A stretch of DNA of 64,000 nt, taken from assembly GCA_030737875.1 (NCBI GenBank), contig CM060922.1, positions 230,000,335-230,064,334 on the forward strand. Reading direction: 5' to 3'. This stretch comes from Allium sativum. Its lineage: Eukaryota > Streptophyta > Magnoliopsida > Asparagales > Amaryllidaceae. Positions 12,700 through 22,199 of the stretch are shown piece by piece; within the stretch, counting starts at the first letter, position 1, and each line of letters begins with the position of its first letter. The notes beneath the pieces were generated by a model. That model was not told where the DNA came from. It worked only from the letters and a program-made list of their open reading frames with translations, and ran no database searches. The translations under genes and the position numbers were made by a program.

Positions 12700-14071
12700 C
12701 TTTTGAAATATAAATTAGTGGTGGGATACTTGACACCGGAAAATTTTAGTGTAACATTATAGAATTTTTTTGAATATTCACTAACTTCTTGCCCAGTCTT
12801 CCATTCTTCATTTGAATGCAATGATTTGAAATCATCGGTCAAAGCTACTAATCTTTCGAATGTGGCACGCACCTGTTGTGCACTTTCAAGCATAAGATAG
12901 GTAGAATTCCAACGTGTTGGAACATTGTAAGAAACACCTTTTCCACTTAATCGAGTTTGTACTAATGCATTTTCCCAACTTTGTTTTCTACTTTGTGATG
13001 ACTTCGTAAAATTGACACTATCTCTTATCTTTTCAATGAGTCCATGCACAATCTTTAAACCATCTTGGACAATCAAATTTAATATGTGTGCAACAACGCA
13101 TATGGAATAATACACCATTCAAAGGAAAAACATTTTTGCCAACTAACCATTCCTTAAGATCTCTAACCATTACATCGTTATTTGAAGCATTATCAACGGT
13201 AAGTGCAAAAAGCTTTTTATCAATATTCCAATGTAGCACTTTTAACTTCATAGACGCACTAAGTGCTAATCCGGTGTGAGGAGAAGGCAACTCATGATAA
13301 GCAATGATTTTTTTTCTTTTTTTTTTCTTTTTTGTAATTTCCAATCATCGTCAATATAATGACATGTTATGCAACAATAACCAATATTTTGATGTTCCGT
13401 TGTCCATAAATCCGTAGTAAGACTAACACGAGATGATAAACGATCAAAAATCTCTTGAATTTCACTTCTCATGTCAACATAAAGCTTTAGGACATAACAT
13501 CTTATTGTATTTCTAGAAAACATTTTAACCGCTGGATTAATGTTTCTAACATATTCTTGGAAATAAACTTGCTCGGTCATATTAAATGGATAATCATGCT
13601 TAGCAACCATACGAGCAAAACACATTCGCGTCCTATTTTGATCAAATTTAAATTTTGATAGCTTAAAAGGCTTATTAGGAGAATGTTTGGTAGTCAAAAG
13701 TTGTTGTCTCGATAGCCTCTTACTAGCGTCGTTTTTTGGACAACTTTTTATATGGTTTTTCAAATGAGTTGTTCCCTATGAGGCGGATCCATTAAATACT
13801 CTTGTACAATGTTTACATGTTGCCTTAATACGGATGACACCATCTTCTGTTACGACTTGTCTATCAAAATGTTTCCACACTTTGGATTTTAATGATTTTA
13901 AGTTCAAAGGTCCTCTTTATCCATATTTGTTGAAACGTCTTGACTTTTTTGCAAATTACCATCCGAAATTTGATTTTCTTCGACAAAACATGCATTATCG
14001 TTGACATTAACAATTGGCGTTGATGTACATGCAATGGACTTGCTACTACAACTTGATGATGCGTTTGACAT
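12700..14071 (-). pseudogene. hAT transposase (BED-type, RICESLEEPER-like), broken, copy A
   Basis: The start ATG is at 14,071. Successive frames encode a BED-type zinc finger (CKHC ... HLKNHIKSC), then an N-terminal region with DLWTTEHQN, a middle part with LFALTVDNASNNDVMV, and a catalytic-core part with VVAHILNLIVQDGL and VPTRWNSTYLML. The reading is broken by a frameshift near 13,910, a TAG before the zinc-finger histidines (13,778) and frameshifts near the A-rich run at 13,310 and near 13,100. The C-terminal hAT dimerisation domain is absent here. The frameshift near 13,910 and the TAG also occur in copy B, so the gene was dead before the duplication. No transposase can be made from this copy. 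Confidence 0.9.
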
Positions 14072-15212
14072 TTTAGAAGTCTACAATATGAAAATATAGA
14101 ACATACAAATTATTTTCACATTCAATATTTTTAAATATTTAAACTAATTACATATTTAACTCATTTTGAGCCGTTAACACAACCATGGACGTTAATAGTT
14201 ACACTTGTCCAAATCCACATTTACTTTTATCATCTCTACTAAATATAAAAACACTATTAAGTAGCTTGACATTTAGTCATTTGATGCTGAAAAGTAAAAG
14301 CAGTGGGTTAATCATGAAATTACAAATCCTAAAGTTGTTAAGTAGCTTGAACTTTTACCATAGATCTTCGGGTGCTGTGTAAAAACACAAACACCATAAA
14401 AGTTACAAATCCTAAAGCTGCTAATGTGTTACAAATAATAATTGGCATGTAGATCTAACTATAGAAAATATGTACTGTTGAAGAAATCCTAAAGCTGCTA
14501 TCATTTTTTGTAAATAATAAAAGTTACAAATCCTAAAGCAGTAAAGCTGCTATAATTTTTTGTAAATTAAGCCCAAAGAATACAAAGGTTGAAGAAAGGG
14601 TTCAATACATTGTTTTAGGAATAATCCCGATGATTGCGTGAAGACCGTGGAAGCAACAGATCGTGGAACTGTGGAAGCGTGATTGCGTGAAGAGACGAGC
14701 GATTGGTGGAAGGCTGAAGCCTGATGCTGTGATGCAGCAGATCGTCGATCGTGGAAGTCGGCGCACAAGGAAGTGACTTAAATCGTGGTAGGCAGCGCCG
14801 CGGCTAGAAGATTTAGGGTTAGGATTTTAGAAGACCATTTTTGTTTCGTGTTTTTTTTAACGATTGAAGAAGGAATGGTTCTGATTCCTGAAAGGCGGCT
14901 AGAGTATTTTGGTCTAGGGTTTCACGGTTTGGAACTTTGGAGATGCAAATTGAAAGTACGGACGGGTGTAATGCAAATTGAAAAAGAGTTGTTTATTAAT
15001 TTAAGTTTAGACTAGATATATATATATATATATATTTATATACACGTATTAGGAAATCAGACGGATATTTTTCGAATACGGATACCACTAAAACCATATC
15101 CTTATCCAGAAATATTTTCGTTATCCGCATGTCGGATAACAGGTATATTTCATATTTTCGGATACGAATACGGACGGATATCGGATATTTCGGGTATCCG
15201 TTGACAACCCTA
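14072..15212 (-). other. hAT copy A, 5' non-coding part and subterminal repeats
   Basis: Upstream of the transposase ATG (minus sense) lies a leader with a telo-box-like AACCCTAAATC (near 14,815), TA repeats at 15,018-15,034, and then about 170 bp crowded with GGATAC and ATATCCG words in both orientations. Such subterminal clusters are typical transposase-binding regions of hAT elements. No coding region is evident. Confidence 0.75.
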
Positions 15213-15220
15213 CTCACAAT
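15213..15220. repeat. hAT target-site duplication, right side (copy A)
   Basis: CTCACAAT directly follows the hAT end. The same 8 bp flank both sides of copy B (43,247-43,254 and 47,643-47,650). Eight base pairs is the hAT signature. Confidence 0.93.
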
Positions 15221-15551
15221 CATCAACATACCAAATCCGGAAGCAAATCCGACCCATCAGAACTCAAATTTTAATTTGTGAAACTCGAATTCAAAAGACA
15301 CCGAATTTTAATTTGAGAAACTCAAATTCGATTTGGGAAAGAACGGCTAAAATACCACGAATAAGCCAGAAGAAAGAACTGTTGAAGATAACAATGGATT
15401 TGGGAAATTTTACCAGTTAAACAGGTTAAAAGGTTACTGAGATCAATATGAGAAGGGACCCCCTAAACTTGGAATTATTTAAAAATAATCCAAACTTCGG
15501 ATTAATATGGAAAAACACGTCAAACTTTGGATTATTCTTGTCAATTAATCC
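15221..15551. mobile_element. MULE, right end (copy A)
   Basis: MULE interior, then the right terminal inverted repeat (about 15,397-15,551). The TIR is the diverged reverse complement of 42,238-42,396. It ends GTCAATTAATCC, followed by the 9-bp duplication TAAAAAATA at 15,552-15,560. I see no transposase, so the element looks non-autonomous. Confidence 0.88.
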
Positions 15552-15627
15552 TAAAAAATATACGTGTTATTATTGTTGTAGGGAAGTTTGTTCAGATATG
15601 AAAAAATGGATCTCAGTTTTACCAAGT
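15552..15627 (-). repeat. Copia LTR fragment left of Tat (copy A)
   Basis: Matches 37,595-37,670 in the intact copia LTR (ATACGTGTTATTATTGTTG, then ATGGATCTCAGTTTTACC). It opens with the MULE 9-bp duplication and closes with CAAGT, a one-base variant of the Tat target-site duplication CAAAT. Confidence 0.9.
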
Positions 15628-16474
15628 TATTTGCTAGCTTTTTTGACCAAGCCACCAAAGTTCACACACGAGAAAAATATGGAATTTCACGCCTCTATCC
15701 ATCGAAGACTTGATTGGATCGCCCTGCTTCACCACGATCGCGATCGCCTCCATACCTCGCGATCCGACTCGCCCAACACCAGCTCGATCCGATCCCTGAA
15801 GCTGATGAATTGTGACCAAGACCCATTCAACCACGATCCGAGATGTATGGATCTCGCGGCACCTGTCACCAACTGTCATATTGACCAATTCTTCATCAAG
15901 CTACGATCACGATTCGATCAGATCCCACGAACCACCACGCGAAGACCTTGACTAAGTCAACCGCGATCCGATCCGAGCTGGAAGACACGATGATGGCCAC
16001 GGACTTGGTCATCCACGATCCGATGTTTAAGGAGATCGCGACACCTGTCCACAACGGCTAATTTGACTAATTCTTCATCAAGCTGCGAACCGGTCCGAGA
16101 TCTTCGGGATGTGGGCCACGTATGACCGCGATCCGTCACCAGAAATCAGCTATAAATAGCCCAGAGCTTGACATTTTTCAGGAATTTTTGGCAGTTTTAA
16201 GGATTGATTTCACCATTACTGTCATACCTCTATTTCATACCAGATTTACTTCGAGATAACTGAGAGAAATCGTAATTGTAAGAGTGAGTTTAAGAGAAAT
16301 CATTGGTTGTACTAGCATCCAAAGTATAATCAATAGCATATAAAGTGGACGTAGGCTCGTTAACGCCTAACCACTATAAACCGTGTGTGTTTTCTGCTTT
16401 TTTCTCATTTTTCAGTTATAATTCCTTACGAATCAGAACAATTTGGGTGTTAAGAGCCAAATTTTGATCTAACA
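15628..16474 (+). repeat. Tat 5' LTR, copy A
   Basis: 847 bp. The first bases have mutated (TATTTGC in place of TGTTGGC); the end TCTAACA is intact. The LTR is rich in GATCCGATC and CGATCGCGATCG words and contains a strong TATA box. Confidence 0.93.
16151..16158 (+). promoter_or_regulatory. TATA box of Tat LTR
   Basis: CTATAAATAGCCC is a textbook plant TATA box, about 320 bp before the LTR end. The same box is at 48,592-48,599 and in the 3' LTRs. Transcription probably starts about 30 bp downstream. Confidence 0.75.
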
Positions 16475-16477
16475 TTT

Positions 16478-16493
16478 TGGTGCTTTCACTAAG
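16478..16493 (+). other. Tat primer binding site, copy A
   Basis: TGGTGCTTTCACTAAG begins 3 bp after the LTR. The leading TGG matches a tRNA CCA end. I do not assign the tRNA species. Same at 48,909. Confidence 0.75.
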
Positions 16494-16609
16494 AATTGAT
16501 TTCTCGGCATATTGGATTGTTGCTCCGTTGTTTGGATATTCAAGTCCGAAGGAACAGTCCCGAAACTTCACTGTTCAGATTTTTGAAGATTCCAGCGGCA
16601 TCTGATATC

Positions 16610-18683
16610 ATGGCCGGAAAGAAGTCTAAGGAAGTACGAGCTTCGCAGGCAATTTAAGTCGCGAATGATGCAGTTGGAGAAAGTGTACATGAGCAGGTTG
16701 AGGAGGGCTTCGCGGATCGCGGAGACATAGGGGCGATCCGACCCGAATGTGGCGTCACGAACCAGTTTGAAGGGGGCGTCACGATCCGAATTGAGGGCGG
16801 CACGAACCGAACATCTGAAGGGGTCGTCACTCGATCCCGAGACAACACCGCGACCCCTCCCCCTAATGTTACCACGATCCGACCCCGGGGGGCGCTACGA
16901 GCCACAGACACAGGTCCACTGTGATCCGAAGTGATGACCAGACTACAACTCGACCTGAAAAGGAGGTTATGGCTCACTCTTCCAGTCCTGGTACCTCTAT
17001 TCGACCTGGCTTAAGTTCTCTGCGTATAAGAGAAAATGTTGATGATCAATATGACCCCTCTACTCCGGTCACTGAAGGAGATCTCTCTCGCTTTTCTGAA
17101 ATGTGGGATAGGCTGTTTGATGAATTAGCTGCTCAAAGGCAGCAAAGCTCTGTGCTGCAGCAGAACTTAACTGCTATGGATAGAAGGATCGATGATCTCG
17201 CAAGACAAAGAACAATCCCGGTTCGCCCACTCACCCTAGAGTACTCTTCTTCGTCAGAGGATTCTCCAAGACCTCCGCGGCGACCGTAAGAGAGGGCTAA
17301 AAACATAGAGTAGCTCCGATTTGGAACCTTGCCATCATGAGAGGAAGAGACACTTGGTGTAGGACCCTCAAACTGCAACTTGAATAATCGTGCCGCAACC
17401 CCTAGAGCTCGAGTTGTGGATAATCTTGTTGAGAATAGACCACCTCAGCCCCTTCGCCGTACAAATACTCATGGTAACAGGGGGCAACGAAGCCCAATCC
17501 GAGCTCCGGACTTCGTGGATGTTCCTAGAAGAGAGATCGGAGAATTCCACCGAACGAGAAGCGCTGATCCCGAGCCTCCGATGACCAGTGCAAATGTTGC
17601 AACTATGGTCCATCAAATCATGGCAGATAGCCGTGGACAAAGGAACGAAGATTGGGGAATTGACCGCAGTCACACCACTTTTACTGATGACATTCTAGAC
17701 GTAACATTCCCGAGGCGCTTCAACATGCCTCAGATGAACCATTACGCGGGTAGATCTGATCCAATCCAACATCTAATGAGATATTCTTGGTCAATGACCG
17801 CTACCGCAGCCTCTGACGCTGTAAAGTGCAAAGCATTCCCTATATTCTTGGAAGATGTAGCGTTATTATGGTTTACTCGCTTACCAGCAAGATCAATTTC
17901 CAGTTTCAGGGAGTTGAGTGAAAGGTTCGTGGAACAGTTCCGCATTTATGCACAGAGGTCAAAGAGTGTGATTGATCTGTTCCTTGTCAAACAACGACCA
18001 GGCGAGAGCTTGAGGGTGTATCTGGATCGTTTCAACCTAGCCGCCACCGAAGTCAAGGATCCCCATGAGCCAACTGTTGTGGCAGCCCTAATTGATGGGG
18101 TAGATAAAGATACTGAATTTGGGAGATACCTGGCCGGCATGCCACCTCGTACTAGAGAATTGTTCTACGAGAAAGCAAACGTACGCTTACGTCAAGAGGA
18201 GGTATATGCTAACCGGAAGATGAAAATGGCAAATAAGAGGAAATCCATAGTAATGTGGCCATCAAGCAAACCAGAGACAGCTCGGGAAAGGTTGAAGTCA
18301 ATGTTGGAAACCGAAACCAGGGCGGCGGCCACCAGTCAGGAAACAATAGTAACAACAGTAATGGCAATACTCGGAAGAGAAATCGGGGGAACGACTCCCA
18401 GAGAAGGACCCGTCCCAGGTCTTTCGAAAATTATACGCCAATAAATGATACTTTGGAGAATATATTCGTAGACTCGTACAACGTTCTCCTACATAAAAGG
18501 CCTCCTCCAAGAGATTCGACGGAGAAAGAATGTGAGACGGGGAAGTTTTGTCTCTTCCATCAGACTCACGGCCACTCTACAAATGAATGCCGTCATCTGG
18601 GAGACGTAGTTGAGAGGTTGCTCCGAGAAGGGAAGTTAGATGAGTACTGGGTGGCTCCTAGAGACAGGGGGCAAGCTATTTAG
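16610..18683 (+). pseudogene. Tat gag, broken (copy A)
   Basis: Begins ATGGCCGGAAAG at 16,610. Codon 16 is a TAA (GAA in copy B). The N-terminal part then reads on to 17,288, where a stop shared with copy B follows. The core Gag frame resumes near 17,360 and includes the capsid-like segment with WFTRLPARSISSFRELSERFVEQF. A one-base deletion near 18,237 shifts the frame. The C-terminal part resumes in another frame and holds a zinc-binding-like motif CLFHQTHGHSTNEC typical of Tat Gag. The structural protein would package the element RNA, but this copy could not make it. Confidence 0.9.
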
Positions 18684-21022
18684 ACCCCGAACCAAAACCG
18701 GAATCAACCTACTGCCAGGCCAACTGTCCAGCAAAAAGGAAAGGATCTTGTTATCAATACTATAATCGGAGGGCTTCACCTAGCCGGGTATAGTTTCAAG
18801 GCGATGGATCAGTACGTAAACGCAGCAAAGCAGCATCTTGAGGCAGGAGAGTGTAGCAACCCTGAGGACAATGTCCCGGTAAAACAACAAAAGATGATGT
18901 CAGATGACGTCATTTTCCGCAACCGAGAGAGTATTGGAGTCCATGCTCCGACCGAAGATCCATTTGTAATAACAGTTCATATTGGCCCGACCACTGTCCA
19001 TAGAGTTTTAGTGGATAACGGGAGTTCAGTCAACATTCTATTACCCGTGTCGGTCAGATGACATCATTTTCCAAGCTCATCCTATCACCGTGTACACTGA
19101 TCATCCGCTCTAGCAAGTTCTACAGAGACCAGAAGCTTCTGGAAGACTGCTCAAATGGAACATTGAACTTAGTCAATTTGATCTGAATTTTCAGCCCCGA
19201 CGATCGATACGGGGGCAAGTGCTAACAGATTTCATAGCAGAATTTACTGTCTCGGAGGATGACATAGTAAACGAAGAAGCTTACCCACCAAGATTACTTC
19301 TCGACCCTAGTGCATGGAAATTGTATATTGATGGTGCTAGGAATGATAAACGATCCGGTGCCAGAGTGGTGCTTGAAACTCCTGAGAAATGACTGATATC
19401 GTATGCTATCCGGTTGGAATTTCACGCCACTAACAACGACTCCGAATATGAAGCCCTGATAGCCGGGCTAAGGATCACAAAGGAATTAGAGATCGCGAAG
19501 CTGGACATATTTTATGATTCCAAGTTGGTTGTAAATCAGGTCACTGGAAAGTTCCGAGCTAAGAGCCCAAGATTGATTTCGTATTTGGAGAAAGTGAAGG
19601 AATTGCTGACTGGCTTTGATCACTACAGTATATCCCATATTTCGCGGTCAGAGAACCAACAGGCGGACAAGTTAGCGAAGATGTCTAGCTCCGATGATCC
19701 TGAAGATGCCGGGCTAGCCCCAGTTGAAGTACTTCAGTTCCCTAGCATTGATCAGATGGAAATTGATCTGATACTAGAGACTGAGCCAGAAAGGGAGTCA
19801 TGGATGACCCCTCTAAAGAATTTCTTGATGAATGGAACTCTTCCGACCAAGAAGAGCGAGAGGCGTAAAATAATTCGTAAAGCTTCCCGATACGTTCTGC
19901 AAGGCGGAGTCCTGTACATACAGGGATTTTCGATGCCTCTTCTCCGGTGTATAGCCCATGACAACATCAGGCGTGTACTGCAGAAAGTACAGGAGGGTGA
20001 ATGTGGTGACCATACTGGAGGACAAACATTGGCAAAAAAGGTGTTGCGGTATGGTTACTTCTGGCCTACCATAAACAAAGATGCGGAAAAATACGCACGA
20101 CGTTGTGATACATGCCAAAGATTTTCAAAAATTCCCAGGGCACCTCCTGGCCAGTTAAAGACAATGGCGAGTCCATGGCCTTTCGTTATGTGGGGAATTG
20201 ATATCATCGGAAGCCTCCCTATAGCAAAGGGCGGAGCAAAGTTCGTTATTGTAGCTGTTGACTACTTCACCAAATGGGTCGAGGCTGAGCCATTAACTAC
20301 AATCACAACCAAGCGAGTGATTAATTTTGTTGTTAGAAACATTATTTGCCGGTTTGGGATCCCGAAGATCGTCATAACTGACAATGGAACCCAGTTTGAT
20401 ACCAACGAGTTTAGGGATTTCTGCCAGAAGTACTACATTGAGAAACGGTACACCTCCTGTGGCACATCCGCAGTCGAACGGACAGGTCAAAGCAGCAAAT
20501 AAAGTGATTAAGTCCATTATCAAAAGAAGATTGAAGCGGGCCAAAGCCATGTGGGTCGATGAATTACCCTTGGCATTATGGGCCTACAGGACAACGTATA
20601 AATCGGCGACAGGCCACACTCCCTTCTCTCTTGCTTTTGGAGCAGAGGCAGCCATCCCGGTTGAGCTAAAAGTACCATCTCACCGAGTCACTTAGTATGA
20701 TCCGATGACTAATAACGAATTGCTCCTTGAATCCCTAGATACAATAGAGGAGAAAAGGGATGAAGCAGACCTGCGTGCCTTGAGACACAAGCAACATGTC
20801 GCTCTATACTACAACAAAAGAGTTCGAGCCCGAACCTTTGAACCCGGAGACTCGGTTCTGAAGCGTGTCTTTCCACCCCCAACTCATATAGGTGCGAAAT
20901 GGGAAGGACCATACTCCGTTCTACGAAGGCTTGATAATGGAACCTTCAAGCTAGCAACCGCAGATGGGGAAGAAATCCCCAGAGTGTGGAATGCCCAACA
21001 TTTGCGGCCTTATCTGACGTAA
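18684..21022 (+). pseudogene. Tat pol remnant lacking reverse transcriptase (copy A)
   Basis: After an in-frame TAG (18,681) the protease segment reads to VLVDNGSSVNILL and then breaks at 19,042. Sequence equal to 51,477-53,262 of copy B (end of protease, all of RT, most of the first RNase H) is missing and replaced by about 25 bp of filler. The second RNase H follows (LYIDGA, EYEALIAGL, FYDSKLVVNQ, ENQQADKLA), with a private TGA at 19,389. Integrase follows with the zinc site, D in GIDIIG and D in TDNGTQF. A frameshift shared with copy B comes before the third catalytic position, which reads NGQVKAANK with Lys in place of Glu. The end carries the C-terminal KWEGPYSVL motif and stops at LRPYLT. 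Confidence 0.9.
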
Positions 21023-22199
21023 AGTCATCAGATTTATCCTTTTGTTTCATAGGACCATGTAAAAGGCATGACTTGCCTAGAATAGTCCAATGTCTTGAGC
21101 AAAGGATTATAATGTGGATGTAGGTCACGATTTGACCGAACCACTATAAAAATATTGTGTGTCGTTTACTTTTATTTGCACTATTATTTATCTGCTCTTC
21201 TATCTTTATAAAGTTTGCTGTAAAATCATACAACGATCATAGGAACGTGTAATTCTAGGTGCCTTCCATCAGAATGGAGAGTAATCCGCAGCCAGAACGA
21301 TGAAGGTGCAATAAAGTGAATCACACCATTGATTGCACTCTAACTCTCCAGAGCCGAGAGAAAACGTAAAGGACGCGAAAATAACGTCCACATGGCAAGG
21401 CAATGCACCATGATAAGAACCGCCTTGACCGAACTCTAACCTTGGAGACCGCCTGGAGAGTATAAAAGCGTCTATGATTAAGCGCTGAGAAGAGCTCTTA
21501 ACCCGCTGAAGGATCGGGGGGCGACTGAACAGCTAAGCTCGAACTCTAACCTTGGCGACCGCCAGGGGAGTATAAAAGCGTCTATGATTAAGCGCTGAGA
21601 AAGAGCTCTTACCCCGCTGAATGATCGGGGAGCGACCGAACGGCTTAGCTCGAACTCTAACCATGGCGATCGCCAGGAGAGTATAAAAGTGTCTACGATT
21701 AAGCACTGAGAAGAATGCTGGAGACTCAGCGCCCCCAGAATTTCTGCCCCGCTGAAGGATCGGTGAGCAGATCATGATACGAGTTCGAACTTTAACCCGC
21801 TGACGGATCGGGAAAGTATAGAGGTACCGGAGATTTGGCGCCTCAAGGACTATAATCCTACTAAAAATTCCAAGTCCCCCGTATTCAGAGACAAGGGGCA
21901 ACATGCATAGAAAATTTTAATTTTTTTCTGTCGCTTGAAGGATTTGTAATATAATTTCAACTTGATTATAGTCAAATGACTTGTGACTAAGTGTGAAGAG
22001 TTTATTGAATGCAGGTACACGATGACGCAAAAGAAATAAACTTTCATTCATAAACTGCAAGCTTACAAGATAAAGAGGAGCCTAAACAAAAGTGAGGGTC
22101 ATTCTCACAATTACATTTCATGGCCAGTAGAAAGCCTAAAAATCCTAAGGACAAAATATAAACTAATATCTGCATCCTACTCATGCTAGGTGGAGGGGG
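21023..22199 (+). other. Tat 3' region between pol and antisense gene (copy A)
   Basis: Non-coding on both strands as far as I can see. It contains an LTR-like module at 21,108-21,170, tandem repeats at 21,431-21,830, and AT-rich spacer to the end of the antisense gene. Confidence 0.75.
21431..21830. repeat. Tandem repeats of about 110 bp with TATAAAAG boxes (copy A)
   Basis: Units start GAACTCTAACC at 21,431, 21,541 and 21,652, with a decayed fourth at 21,786. Each full unit carries GAGTATAAAAG(C/T)G, TTAAGC(G/A)CTGAG and CCGCTGAA(G/T)GATCGG. Variable tandem repeats between pol and the 3' LTR are known for Tat elements and can seed satellite DNA. Confidence 0.88.

Larger units (their letters stand above)
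12700..15212 (-). mobile_element. hAT transposon, right part (copy A)
   Basis: This is the right portion of the element seen complete at 43,255-47,642. It ends with the inverted terminal sequence CGGGTATCCGTTGACAACCCTA and the 8-bp duplication CTCACAAT. The left portion, including the dimerisation domain, was displaced by the Tekay insertion and should lie left of the window. Confidence 0.92.

Noticed and set aside
14811..14825. Telomere-like TTAGGGTTAGG
   Set aside because: Only one and a half repeat units; it fits a telo-box promoter motif in the hAT leader and not an interstitial telomere.
16654..17673. Minus-strand frames opposite Tat gag
   Set aside because: Shadow frames of the biased gag sequence; they mirror known coding content and have no splice or promoter support.
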